The notes beneath the pieces were generated by a model. That model had not been told where the DNA came from. It made no database searches and saw only the letters and a program-made list of their open reading frames with translations. From the NCBI GenBank assembly GCA_035948315.1, contig DASZJG010000043.1:1-64000 (forward strand): a stretch of 64,000 nt of DNA. Reading direction: 5' to 3'. The DNA is from CAJCJE01 sp035948315 (GTDB lineage Bacteria > Actinomycetota > Actinomycetes > Mycobacteriales > Pseudonocardiaceae). The position numbers and the translations under genes were made by a program. Shown in pieces: positions 17,280 through 26,503 of this stretch (within the stretch, counting starts at the first letter, position 1; each line of letters begins with the position of its first letter).

Positions 17280-17474
17280 TCAGGAGCTGATGGTGTAGCC
17301 CCCCCGGACCGGCAGGGCGTTCGCGGCGGGCGCCATGCATCGCGACAGCGGCGGGGTGGGTGTGCCGGCGATGCCGATCCGGCTCGCCCTGCCGTCCACG
17401 TAGAAGCTCAGGCCGGTGCGCACGCCGAGCTGCCACGGGCTGTCGGGTGCGGCGCGGGTCAGGAAGTTGGTCAT
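17280..17474 (-). pseudogene. Possible 64-codon fragment of unknown origin
   Basis: The stretch 17236-17538 has no convincing intact gene. The reverse strand from ATG 17474 reads 64 codons (MTNFLTRAAPDSPWQLGV and, at the end, LPVRGGYTISS). It looks more like the C-terminal end of a larger extracytoplasmic protein than a chance frame, but I recognise no family. The frame stays open further upstream to about 17678, into the GntR gene. It may be a decayed remnant or non-coding. Confidence 0.3.
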
Positions 17475-17538
17475 GGCAGTGATCGTGGCGGGACGACCGG
17501 CTCGCGGCCTCCCTCTCGGGTAGCGTTGCGTTCCCTCG

Positions 17539-18267
17539 CTAGCGGGAGAAGCTGCCGTGCATGGCTTCGACCGTCTTCTCCAGCAGCGCGCGCATGGCCC
17601 TGTTGGCCGCGTTCGGCTTTCTGTTGCGGACGGCGGCCAGCACGGCCTTGTGCAGCGGCAGGGTCGCGGCCACGCCACCGGGCAGGTGGGAGTTGACCTC
17701 GAGCGCGTGGTGCAGGCCGGTTTCCAGCAGCCTGCCGAGTTGCTCGACGAGCTGGTTGCCGCTCGCGCGCAGCAGCGTCAGGTGGAACTCGAGGTCGGCC
17801 GCGACGAAGGCGTCATCGGAGTCGGGCAGGGCGGGGGCGTTGCGGGCCATACCGTCGTAGGCGGCCGTCAGCACGGCGACCTGGTCGGCGGTGGCGTTGG
17901 TGGCGGCTTGCCGGGCGGCCTCGGGTTCGAGCATGTACCGCAGGTTGAGCAGGTCCTCCAGGAACGCCGGGTCGGCGAGCTGGCCGTGCCAGTCGATGAC
18001 GTCGCGATCCATCAGGTTCCACTCGGACCGCGCGAGCACCCTGGTGCCCAGGCGCGGGCGGGGTTCCACGAGGCCCTTGGCGGCGAGGGCCTTCACGGCC
18101 TCGCGCACACCGCCCCTGCTGACGCCGAGTCCGTCCGCGAGGTCCGATTCGTTCGGAAGTTGGCTGCCTGGCTCGTACTCGCCGGACACGATGCGCAGGC
18201 CGAGCCATTCGACGACTCGACCGTGCATTGTCCGGTGTGGGCCAAGGGGGCCAATTGACCGCTCCAC
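17539..18267 (-). CDS. FadR-subfamily GntR regulator (hexonate regulator)
   Basis: A 242-residue FCD GntR protein. The wHTH includes EPGSQLPNESDLADGLGVSRGGVREAVKALAAKGLVEPRPRLGT (about residues 30-78). The FCD domain has LEPEAARQAATNA, DLEFHLTLLRASGN and LHKAVLAAV with metal-binding His. GTG 18267 is the proposed start: a -35/-10 pair (TTGACT, 17 bases, GATGAT) places transcription start on this GTG, giving a leaderless mRNA; ATG 18228 is an alternative. It faces a galactonate-dehydratase-like gene, so it resembles DgoR-type regulators. Confidence 0.88.
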   Translation of the reverse strand: MERSIGPLGPHRTMHGRVVEWLGLRIVSGEYEPGSQLPNESDLADGLGVSRGGVREAVKALAAKGLVEPRPRLGTRVLARSEWNLMDRDVIDWHGQLADPAFLEDLLNLRYMLEPEAARQAATNATADQVAVLTAAYDGMARNAPALPDSDDAFVAADLEFHLTLLRASGNQLVEQLGRLLETGLHHALEVNSHLPGGVAATLPLHKAVLAAVRNRKPNAANRAMRALLEKTVEAMHGSFSR

Positions 18268-18270
18268 GGG

Positions 18271-18314
18271 GCAATCATCGAATCATTGATCCATAAAGTC
18301 AAATATCCTAGGCT
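18271..18314. promoter_or_regulatory. Divergent promoters and operator, GntR gene / enolase gene
   Basis: Rightward: TTGATC (18286-18291), 17 bases, TAGGCT (18309-18314). Leftward: TTGACT (18302-18297), 17 bases, GATGAT (18279-18274). AATCATCGAATCATTGAT (18273-18290) covers the rightward -35 and the leftward -10. The leftward promoter closely matches the one at 22497-22525 in front of the sugar ABC operon. Confidence 0.65.
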
Positions 18315-18344
18315 CTGTTTTACCAGCTAGCGACAGGGAGCCTG

Positions 18345-19508
18345 ATGAAGATCACCGGGATCAGCACTCATGTCATCGGCACCGAATGGCGCAATTTGAC
18401 CATTGTGGAGGTGCACACCGACGCCGGCATCAGCGGGTTGGGCGAGGTGCGGATGCTCAACCACACCGACGCGCTGCTCGGCTACCTCCAGGAGGCCGTG
18501 CCCAACCACATCCTGGGCACCGACCCGTTCGACGTTGAGAGCCTGGTGCACCGGATGACCAGGCACGACTACGCGCGGGCCGGCGAGATCGCCATGTCCG
18601 CGCTGGCGACGGTCGAGATCGCGTGTTGGGACATCCAGGGCAAAGCCCTTGAACTTCCGGTTTACAAGCTGCTCGGCGGCGCGGTGCGTGACCGGATCAA
18701 GGCTTACGCGAACGGCTGGTACCAGGTGGAGCGCACACCCGACGAGTTCCACGCGGCCGCGACGCGGGTGGTCGCGCGCGGCTACCGGGCGCTGAAGCTG
18801 GACCCGTTCGGCGCGGGCATGTTCGAGCTGGATCCCGAGGAGACCGCGCGGTCGCTGGCGCTGGTCGAGGCCGTGCGCGACGCGGTCGGCCCGGAGGTGG
18901 AGATCCTCGTGGAGATGCATGGGCGGTTCAGCGCGGCGACCGCCATCCGAATCGCGAGCCTGCTTGCCGATTTCCGGCCGTCCTGGATCGAGGAGCCGGT
19001 ACCGCCGGAGAACCTCAAGGCACTGGCCAAGGTGGCCGCGCACACCGACATTCCGATCGCGACCGGCGAGCGGATGCACACCCGGTTCGACTACCGCGAG
19101 CTGTTCGAGTCGCAGGCCGCGGACATCATCCAGACCGACATCACGCACTCGGGTGGGCTGCTCGAAGCGAAGAAGCTGGCCGGCGCGGCCGAGACGCACT
19201 ACCTGCTGATGGCTCCGCACAACGTGGGCGGGCCGATCTCCACTGCCGCGAACCTGCACCTGGCCGCGACCACGGTGAACTTCAAGATCCAGGAGTACTT
19301 CAACGACTTCGCCGACCCGTTCGTGGCCGACTGTGAACCTGGGCTTCCCGAGGTGGTCGACGGGTACTTCCCGCTACCGACCGCGCCCGGTTTGGGCATT
19401 TCGCTCAACCGGGACGCGATCGCGGCACATCCTCGACAGCGGGTGAACTTCAACCTGTTCCGCTCCGGCTGGGAACTGCGCGAAGCGACGGCCGGTCAGG
19501 CCGGGTAG
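18345..19508 (+). CDS. Enolase-superfamily sugar-acid dehydratase, D-galactonate dehydratase-like
   Basis: A 387-residue mandelate-racemase-subgroup enzyme. Acidic metal ligands are visible in LVEMHGRF (E with a following His, about residue 187), SWIEEPVPPEN and ATGERMHTRFDYRELFE. The C-terminal acid/base His is in LMAPHNVGGPIST. The HGRF pattern and the adjacent FadR-type regulator suggest galactonate or a close hexonate or 6-deoxyhexonate. It would dehydrate the acid to a 2-keto-3-deoxy acid. Its end overlaps the convergent IclR gene by 13 bases. Confidence 0.88.
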   Translation: MKITGISTHVIGTEWRNLTIVEVHTDAGISGLGEVRMLNHTDALLGYLQEAVPNHILGTDPFDVESLVHRMTRHDYARAGEIAMSALATVEIACWDIQGKALELPVYKLLGGAVRDRIKAYANGWYQVERTPDEFHAAATRVVARGYRALKLDPFGAGMFELDPEETARSLALVEAVRDAVGPEVEILVEMHGRFSAATAIRIASLLADFRPSWIEEPVPPENLKALAKVAAHTDIPIATGERMHTRFDYRELFESQAADIIQTDITHSGGLLEAKKLAGAAETHYLLMAPHNVGGPISTAANLHLAATTVNFKIQEYFNDFADPFVADCEPGLPEVVDGYFPLPTAPGLGISLNRDAIAAHPRQRVNFNLFRSGWELREATAGQAG

Positions 19509-20269
19509 TAGCCGAGCTGGGCGGAAAGCTGGTTCGCCCCCTCGGTGACCAGGTCGCCGAGTTTCTCCGCGACCTGGTCGTTCCAGCGCGGCGTCGGCAC
19601 CGAAATGCTCATCGCGGCCACCACCCGTCCGGTGCGATCCCGGACTGGTGCCGCGACGCACGCGGCGGCCTCGTTGGATTCACAGTATTCGTAGGCGAGA
19701 CCGCGATCGGCGATCTCGACCAGATGTGCCCGCAATTCCGGAACCGACGTGATGCTGCGGGTGGTCATCGCGGCGAGCGGTTCGTTGTCGCGATACCGGG
19801 TCGCGAATTCCTCGGCGGTCAGGCTCGCGAGCAACATTTTGCCAACCGCGGTGCAGTGCGCGGGCAGCTTGCGCCCGACCGCGGAAACCAGTCGAACCGC
19901 GTGTGCCGAGTCCGCCTTGGCCACGTAGAGCACCTCGGTGTCGTCGAGCACGGCGACGTGCACGGTTTCCTGGCAAGCGGCGGATATCTGCTCACTGACC
20001 ATCCGCCCCTCCCTGGCCAGGTCGACCTGTTCGGCGAACACGCTGCCGAGCCGGAACAGCGGTAAGCCGAGCCGATAGCGGTGTGGTTTGTCCGGATGTG
20101 CGACCAGGTAGGACCTGACCACCAGGGTATTCACCAGTTCGTGCACCGTCGTCTTCGGCAAACCCAGTGTCGCGGTGATCTCCGGAATGGACCGGTCTTC
20201 CCCGGACAGGAACAACTCAAGAATGTCCAGCGCTCTGATGACCGCGGGAACCGTACGTGCCATGGCCAT
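19496..20269 (-). CDS. IclR-family regulator
   Basis: A 257-residue IclR regulator. HTH residues ~8-62 include SIPEITATLGLPKTTVHELVNTLV; the effector domain has VSAVGRKLPAHCTAVGKMLLA and RGLAYEYCESNEAAACVAAPV. ATG 20269 is chosen because AGGAGGGG lies seven bases upstream (ATG 20263 is also possible). It follows the U32-like gene by 26 bases on the same strand, so the two form an operon divergent from the MDR dehydrogenase. Targets probably include that divergent promoter. Confidence 0.9.
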   Translation of the reverse strand: MAMARTVPAVIRALDILELFLSGEDRSIPEITATLGLPKTTVHELVNTLVVRSYLVAHPDKPHRYRLGLPLFRLGSVFAEQVDLAREGRMVSEQISAACQETVHVAVLDDTEVLYVAKADSAHAVRLVSAVGRKLPAHCTAVGKMLLASLTAEEFATRYRDNEPLAAMTTRSITSVPELRAHLVEIADRGLAYEYCESNEAAACVAAPVRDRTGRVVAAMSISVPTPRWNDQVAEKLGDLVTEGANQLSAQLGYYPA

Positions 20270-20295
20270 GATTTCGCCCCTCCTGCGCGGGAATT

Positions 20296-21261
20296 CTAGA
20301 CCGGCGGTGCGGCGAATCGTCGCGGCATCGGCATAACCCGGCTGCCGGATGGCGATCGCGCCGCCAACAATCCCAGCTCGGCCAGCCGTTCCACGCACAG
20401 GTGCGCGCGCCGAACCCGCTCACGGGCGCTGTCCACGACCGAGGCGGCAAGGTGGCCACCGGAAGGATAGATGTTCGGCGCATTACGCAGACCGAATTTC
20501 AAATAAATGGGCGCGCCGACCCTGATCAATTCGGCCGCGTCATAGTTGCGCACATATCCACCGAGGTCATCGGGGGTTTCCAGATAAAAGTCGATGGCCA
20601 CCGAACCTGCCGCGCGCAGTTCGGCGACCTGGGCGATGGTCAGATCCGAGGGGATGTTGACCGAGTCGGCGCCGAGCAGTTCGAACACCCGGAAGGACGC
20701 GGGGTTGGCCGGACCGGCCAGCGCGGAGACCTTGATAGAGAGGTCGGCGGGCAGTTCGCCGCCGACGCGCAGCTGGTGCACGGCCCACAGCACGCCCTCA
20801 TCGGCGACCAGCAGGCAGCGCACGCCGAGCCCGACTGCGCGGTGGGCGTCGGCGAGGGCCTGGCCGAGCTGGTCCCGGCCCCGGGCCCGCGCGCCGACCC
20901 CGCCGCAGGCGGTGAACCGACCGGCGCCGATGTCCCAGGTGGCCCGGGGGCCGAGGAACAGGCACAGCTCGATGCCGGCGGCGGCCGCGGTGTCGAGCAT
21001 CTCGGTGATCTCCGCGTCGGACAGCATCATCACGCCACTGCCCTGGCTGACCCGGTGTAACGGCACGCCCAGCCGGTTGGCCTCGCTGAGCACGGCATGC
21101 AGTGCGGCCGGTCCCTCCACTGAGGGGATCTCGATGCGGAACGCCCCACCGTCGGGGAAGGTGGCCGTTGAGGTGTTCGGTGCGGGCTGGGTGACGTCCA
21201 GGCCGATGGCGTGCAGGGCCTGTTCGCCGGGGAGGGCGACCGCCTTCCGAGTGACCGACAT
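20296..21261 (-). CDS. U32-peptidase-like TIM-barrel protein
   Basis: A 321-residue protein resembling actinobacterial proteins annotated as U32-family peptidases, as I recall them. The segments FRIEIPSVEGPAALHAVL, HRVSQGSGVMMLSDAEI, GADSVNIPSDLTIAQVAELR and IYLKFGLRNAPNIYPSG read as successive strands of a TIM barrel. No classical protease catalytic set is evident, and its position next to sugar-acid genes makes a carbohydrate-related role as likely as proteolysis. ATG 21261 has GGAG upstream. Confidence 0.65.
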   Translation of the reverse strand: MSVTRKAVALPGEQALHAIGLDVTQPAPNTSTATFPDGGAFRIEIPSVEGPAALHAVLSEANRLGVPLHRVSQGSGVMMLSDAEITEMLDTAAAAGIELCLFLGPRATWDIGAGRFTACGGVGARARGRDQLGQALADAHRAVGLGVRCLLVADEGVLWAVHQLRVGGELPADLSIKVSALAGPANPASFRVFELLGADSVNIPSDLTIAQVAELRAAGSVAIDFYLETPDDLGGYVRNYDAAELIRVGAPIYLKFGLRNAPNIYPSGGHLAASVVDSARERVRRAHLCVERLAELGLLAARSPSGSRVMPMPRRFAAPPV

Positions 21262-21304
21262 GACGGCTCCAGATTCCGGTTCGATATCGCGGAGATCGCC
21301 CGCT

Positions 21305-21404
21305 ATCTCGAACAAACCTAGGGGCGGCTCACATCGTCGTCAAGGCTTGTCAAGCCTGTACCCCGCCTTGATCCACGTACTAGTGTCCTCCGCGATCTCG
21401 AACA
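21305..21404. promoter_or_regulatory. Repeated ATCTCGAACA elements in the U32-IclR / MDR divergent gap
   Basis: ATCTCGAACA occurs at 21305-21314 and 21395-21404, 90 bases apart, within the 167-base gap between the divergent operons. Near copies (TTCGATATCG and GGAGATCG) occur in inverted orientation around 21278-21298. They may be IclR half-sites; this is inference. Confidence 0.4.
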
Positions 21405-21428
21405 GCGGCGAGACAACGGAGGTTTGCG

Positions 21429-22469
21429 ATGAGCGCGGACATTCCGACCAGAGCGACCGCTGTACTGCTCTCCGCGCCCGGCGTCGTCGAGGTGACCGAG
21501 GTCGCCGTGCGCCCGCCGCTGCCGGACGAACTGCTGATCCGGGTCGAGGCGGCCGGGATCTGCGGCAGCGATGTCGAACTGTTCGCCGGCAACCGGCCCG
21601 CCGACATCGTGCGCTATCCGGTGGTGCCCGGCCACGAGTGGGCCGGGCGGGTGGCCTCGGTCGGCAGCCGCGTCAGCGGATTCACCCCGGGCGATCCGGT
21701 GGTGGCACAGGGGTTGCGCTGGTGCGGGCAGTGCGCGCGCTGCCTCGAAGGTTCGACCAACCTGTGTCTGGCCGGCTATCGGGAAACCGGCTTCACCGAG
21801 TCCGGCGCGTTCGCCGAGTACCTCCTGGTGCCGGCGCGGCTGGCGCACCGGTTGCCCGAGGATCGACCGCTCGAACATGCGGCACTGCTGGAACCGACCG
21901 CCTGCGTGGTCGCCGCGTTGCGGGCGGGCGCGCCCACGACCGGGCAGCGGATGGTCGTGGTGGGCGGCGGCACGCTGGGCTTGATCGCGGTGCAGCTGTT
22001 GGCCGGATTCGCGCCCACCGAACTGGTGTTGGTGGAAGGGCGAGCGCGCGGACGCGAGCTGGGCGCCCGGTTCGGCGCGACCGCGACGGTCGACCCCGAT
22101 GAGTTGGACGCGGCGGGGCTGGGCGCGGACCTGGTGATCGAGGCGGCCGGCGCGGCCGGGACCGGATTGGTCGCGGCGCGGGCCACGCGGCGCGGCGGAA
22201 CAGTGGTGCTGCTCGGCATTCCCGGCGACGACGCCACTCCCCTGCCGCCCGCCGAACTGGCCGTGCGCGAACTGCATCTGCACGGCGTGTTCGGGGCGCG
22301 GGCGGATTGCTGGCCGATCGCGATCGAGTACTTCGCCGCCGGCAGGCTCGATCTCGGCGCGATGATCAGCCACCGGTTCCCGCTCCCGGACATCACAGCG
22401 GCGGTCGCGACGGCGGGTGGCCACTCCCCCGATCTTGGCAAGGTGCTGCTTCGCCCCAAGGCGAACTGA
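21429..22469 (+). CDS. Zinc-dependent medium-chain dehydrogenase (polyol/sugar type)
   Basis: A 346-residue MDR enzyme. Catalytic zinc ligands are Cys in AAGICGSDVELFAG (about residue 45) and His-Glu in PGHEWAG; the structural zinc site is CGQCARCLEGSTNLC. The Rossmann motif is VVVGGGTLGL (about residue 178). It resembles sorbitol/threonine dehydrogenases and probably oxidises a sugar, polyol or hydroxy acid with NAD(P). It is divergent from the U32-IclR operon and 101 bases upstream of the ABC importer. Confidence 0.88.
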   Translation: MSADIPTRATAVLLSAPGVVEVTEVAVRPPLPDELLIRVEAAGICGSDVELFAGNRPADIVRYPVVPGHEWAGRVASVGSRVSGFTPGDPVVAQGLRWCGQCARCLEGSTNLCLAGYRETGFTESGAFAEYLLVPARLAHRLPEDRPLEHAALLEPTACVVAALRAGAPTTGQRMVVVGGGTLGLIAVQLLAGFAPTELVLVEGRARGRELGARFGATATVDPDELDAAGLGADLVIEAAGAAGTGLVAARATRRGGTVVLLGIPGDDATPLPPAELAVRELHLHGVFGARADCWPIAIEYFAAGRLDLGAMISHRFPLPDITAAVATAGGHSPDLGKVLLRPKAN

Positions 22470-22496
22470 ATCCCGAAATCGATTGCGAATGATCTC

Positions 22497-22527
22497 TTGA
22501 CTGTATGAACGAATCATCTGATGATTC
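22497..22527 (+). promoter_or_regulatory. Promoter with a perfect 17-bp palindrome, sugar ABC operon
   Basis: TTGACT (22497-22502), 17 bases, GATGAT (22520-22525). GAATCATC-T-GATGATTC (22511-22527) is a perfect inverted repeat covering the -10. The promoter matches the GntR gene's own promoter at 18274-18302 (the same -35 and -10 hexamers, TATG shortly after the -35, GATGATT at the end). The FadR-type regulator at 17539-18267 probably controls both. Confidence 0.65.
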
Positions 22528-22570
22528 ACGCACACCGAGCCGACCGACCGGGACACCCGGCCGAGATGGG

Positions 22571-23710
22571 ATGCGTGTGCCGATGAGCGTCGAACAATCC
22601 TTACCAAGGGCGGAAAATCCCGGAGCAGGCTTTTCCCGGCGGGAAGGTCTGAAATGGTTGGGCGCGGGCGGTGGTGCGGTCGCCGCGAGCATGCTGCTGG
22701 CGGCGTGCAACGGGGTCAACAAGCCGAGCGCCAGTGGCGGGGTCGGCAGCTTCCCGACCACGCCCGCCTGGAAGTTCGTGTTCATCAACCACGTGACCAC
22801 CAACTCCTTCTTCATCCCGACCCGCAACGGCCTCGCTGACGCGGCCAAGATGCTCGGCCTGCCGACGCCGCAGTGGACCGGTGACGAGAACGGCAACGTG
22901 GCCAACATGGCCAGCGCGTTCGACACCGCGATCAGCGGCGGCGCGGACGGCATCGCGATCGCGCTCACCGACTCCAGTGCGTTCGTCGAACCGACGAAGA
23001 ACGCGCTGGCCAAGGGAATTCCGGTGATCGCGTACAACGCGACCGCGCCGGACAACTACGCGCTCACCTACGTCGGGCAGGACCTCTACCAGTCCGGTGT
23101 GCTGATGGGCCAGCGGATCGCCAAGGACGTCACGTCCGGCACGATCCTGGTCGGCATCTCCCAGCCGGGCGGCAACAACGTGCAGCCGAGGCTCGACGGC
23201 ATCAAGGCCGCACTGCTACAGGCCGCGCCCGGAGTGACCGTGCAGTCGGTGAACACCGGAGCCGACCAGGCGGGCGAGCTGAACAACATCACGGCCGCGT
23301 TCACCGGTCACTCCGACGCCAAGGGCCTCTACGCGGTGGACGCCGGCACCACGGCCTCCATCGCGCAGTTGATCACCAGCCGGGGCCTGACCGGCAAGAT
23401 CCACGCGGGCGGCTTCGACACGTTGTCCGACACCATCAACGGCGTGAAGTCTGGCGCGCTCGACTTCACCATCGACCAGTCCGCCTACCTACAGGGCTTC
23501 CTGCCGGTGCTCTACCTCTACCTGTACCGGCTGTCCGGCACGCTGGTGAAACCGCCGGTCACCGACACCGGTCTGACCTTCGTCACCAAGGAGAACATCG
23601 CCCCGTACGCGGAGAATCCGCCGAGCCGGTTCGAGGGCGGATCGAACGGCAACATCATCGCCATGCCCAGTTCGATCCCGCTGCCGCCACCCTCGACGGT
23701 CACCCTCTGA
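22571..23710 (+). CDS. Sugar ABC transporter substrate-binding lipoprotein
   Basis: A periplasmic-binding-protein-4 (RbsB-like) protein of 379 residues. The N terminus has a twin-arginine motif SRREGLKW followed by a lipobox LLAAC, so it is a Tat-exported lipoprotein. The mature part contains FINHVTTNSFFIPTRNG, DGIAIALTDSSAF and KGIPVIAYNATAP, typical of sugar binding. ATG 22571 is preferred; ATG 22505 lies within the promoter, and ATG 22583 is also possible. It heads the operon with permease and ATPase. Confidence 0.88.
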   Translation: MRVPMSVEQSLPRAENPGAGFSRREGLKWLGAGGGAVAASMLLAACNGVNKPSASGGVGSFPTTPAWKFVFINHVTTNSFFIPTRNGLADAAKMLGLPTPQWTGDENGNVANMASAFDTAISGGADGIAIALTDSSAFVEPTKNALAKGIPVIAYNATAPDNYALTYVGQDLYQSGVLMGQRIAKDVTSGTILVGISQPGGNNVQPRLDGIKAALLQAAPGVTVQSVNTGADQAGELNNITAAFTGHSDAKGLYAVDAGTTASIAQLITSRGLTGKIHAGGFDTLSDTINGVKSGALDFTIDQSAYLQGFLPVLYLYLYRLSGTLVKPPVTDTGLTFVTKENIAPYAENPPSRFEGGSNGNIIAMPSSIPLPPPSTVTL

Positions 23711-23721
23711 CCGGGACGACC

Positions 23722-24677
23722 ATGACCAACCCGGTGATCCGCGCCCTGCTGCGCACCAAGGAACTGAGCATCCTGCTGGTGACGGTGGCGGTGGCGATCT
23801 ATTTCAGCGTCACCAGTTCGGCCTTCAACACCAGCGAGAACTACCACACGATCGCGCAGTTCTTCACGCCCTGGGCGATGGTCGCCGCGGGCGAGGTGAT
23901 GCTGCTGATCTGCGGTGAGATCGACCTGTCCGCGGGCTTCGTGTTCACCCTGGCCCCGTTCATGCTGGTGATCTTCCAGAACAACGGCGCCCCGCTGTGG
24001 CTCGCGCTGATCGCGACGCTGGTGCTGTGCGCGCTGGTCGGGGCGCTGAACGGGATCATCCACGCCTGGCTCGGACTCCCCTCGTTCGTGACCACGCTGG
24101 GCATGGCGTTCCTGTTGGAAGGGTTGTCGCTGATCCTGTCCAACGGTGCACCGGTGAGTGCGCCGCGCGGCGACTGGGTGGTCACCGTGTTCGGCGGGGC
24201 GCGCTGGTCGGAGTTGATCTGGGCGGTGGTGATCATCGTGGTCATGCAGGTGCTGTTGTCCGGCACGCGGTTCGGTGTGTACACGCAGGCAACAGGCGGC
24301 AACCGGTTGGGCGCGGCCGAGTCCGGCATCAAGACGAACCGGGTGAAGATCGTGAACTTCGCGATCACCAGCACGCTGGCCGGCCTGGCCGGGATCATCG
24401 ACGGGCTGCGGGTCGGCTCGTTCGACCCGACGAACGGCGGGTTCAACACCATGTTCTTCGCGGTGGCCGCCGCGGTCATCGGCGGCACCGCGTTGATCGG
24501 CGGGTCGGGCACTGTGGTCGGCGCGTTGCTGGGTGCGTTGCTGCTCGGCATCGTGTACGACGGGTTCAACCTGACCGGCGTCAGCGCGAACCCGTTCGAC
24601 GTGGTGCTCGGCGCGGCGATCCTGGTGGCGATGCTGCTCAACGTGAACCTGACCAAGCTGCGCAAACGGAGCCGCAC

Positions 24678-24681
<4 letters not shown>
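23722..24681 (+). CDS. Sugar ABC transporter permease (RbsC/FrcC type)
   Basis: A 319-residue permease of the BPD_transp_2 family with about nine or ten membrane helices. The typical segments are AAGEVMLLICGEIDLSAGFVF, GLPSFVTTLGMAFLLEGLSL and the EAA-like loop TGGNRLGAAESGIKTNRVKI. It lies 11 bases after the binding protein and overlaps the ATPase start by ATGA. It forms the import channel for the sugar or sugar acid handled by this region. Confidence 0.93.
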
Positions 24682-25439
<758 letters not shown>

Positions 25440-25450
25440 GATGTCTTCCC

Positions 25451-26431
25451 GTGCAACAACGACCTCTTGGCAAGACCGGACACGACGTGTCGGTGATCGG
25501 ACTCGGCACCTGGCAACTGGGTGCGGACTGGGGCGATGTCAGCGAGGCCGACGCCTTGGCGGTGCTCGACGCGGCCCTGGCGAACGGCGTCACCCTCTTC
25601 GACACCGCCGATGTCTACGGCGACGGACGCAGTGAGCAGCTGATCGCGAAGTTCCTCCGCGACCGCACCGAGAAACCGTTCGTGGCGACCAAGATGGGTC
25701 GCCGGCTGGACCAGGTGCCAGAGAACTACAACTTGGCGAACTTCCGCGCCTGGACCGACCGCTCCCGCAAGAATCTCGATGTCGACGTGCTGGACCTGGT
25801 GCAGCTGCACTGCCCGCCGACCGCGGTGTACTCCTCGGACGAGGTGTTCGACGCACTGGACACGCTGGTCGCCGAGCAGCGCATCGCGGCGTACGGGGTG
25901 AGCGTGGAGACGGCGGCCGAGGCGCTGACCGCGATCGCGCGGCCGGGTGTGGCGAGCGTGCAGATCATCCTGAATGCGTTCCGCCGCAAGCCGTTGGCGG
26001 AAGTGCTGCCGGCCGCGATCAAGGCGAATGTCGGCATCATCGCGCGGGTGCCACTCGCGTCCGGCCTGTTGTCCGGCAAGTACACGCACGAGACCACCTT
26101 CCCCGCCAACGACCACCGCACGTACAACCGGCACGGCGAGGCGTTCGACGCGGGCGAGACCTTCTCCGGCGTCGACTACGACCCCGGCGTCGAGGCGGCC
26201 AAGGAGTTCTCCGCGCTCGCCGTGCCACCGGCAACGCCCGCGCAGACCGCCTTGCGCTGGATCGTTCAGCAGCCCGGGGTGACCACGGTGATCCCGGGCG
26301 CGCGCAATGTGAACCAGGTGTTGTCGAACGCCGCGGCTGCTGACAACCCAGAGTTGACAGCGGACGCGCTGGCCTCGATCGCGGACATCTACGAGCGGCG
26401 GATCCGCGCACAGGTGGAGAGCCGCTGGTGA
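25451..26431 (+). CDS. Aldo/keto reductase
   Basis: A 326-residue AKR. The catalytic tetrad is visible as Asp and Tyr in FDTADVYGDG (about residues 53-58), Lys in VATKMG and His in LVQLHCPP. The NADP-binding end has WIVQQPGVTTVIPGARN. GTG 25451 starts 11 bases after the ATPase stop, so it is probably the last gene of the ABC operon, oxidising or reducing the imported sugar. Confidence 0.9.
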   Translation: MQQRPLGKTGHDVSVIGLGTWQLGADWGDVSEADALAVLDAALANGVTLFDTADVYGDGRSEQLIAKFLRDRTEKPFVATKMGRRLDQVPENYNLANFRAWTDRSRKNLDVDVLDLVQLHCPPTAVYSSDEVFDALDTLVAEQRIAAYGVSVETAAEALTAIARPGVASVQIILNAFRRKPLAEVLPAAIKANVGIIARVPLASGLLSGKYTHETTFPANDHRTYNRHGEAFDAGETFSGVDYDPGVEAAKEFSALAVPPATPAQTALRWIVQQPGVTTVIPGARNVNQVLSNAAAADNPELTADALASIADIYERRIRAQVESRW

Positions 26432-26441
26432 CACCACGCCG

Positions 26442-26494
26442 TTGACCTTATCTCGTTATGAACGTATGTTCATGAACAAGCGTTCATAACGAGA
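26442..26494. promoter_or_regulatory. Promoter and tandem TetR operators
   Basis: TTGACC (26442-26447), 17 bases, TATGTT (26465-26470) is a good promoter. Two abutting TGAAC-N4-GTTCA sites lie at 26459-26472 and 26473-26486, covering the -10 and start point. They are nested in a perfect inverted repeat with 14-base arms (26451-26464 and 26481-26494). The TetR at 27350 is the likely ligand-responsive repressor. Confidence 0.75.
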
Positions 26495-26503
26495 GGTGCA
26501 GCG

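Noticed and set aside
22505..22570. ATG 22505 as the start of the binding protein
   Set aside because: It lies between the -35 and -10 of the proposed promoter and would add 22 residues before the signal peptide.
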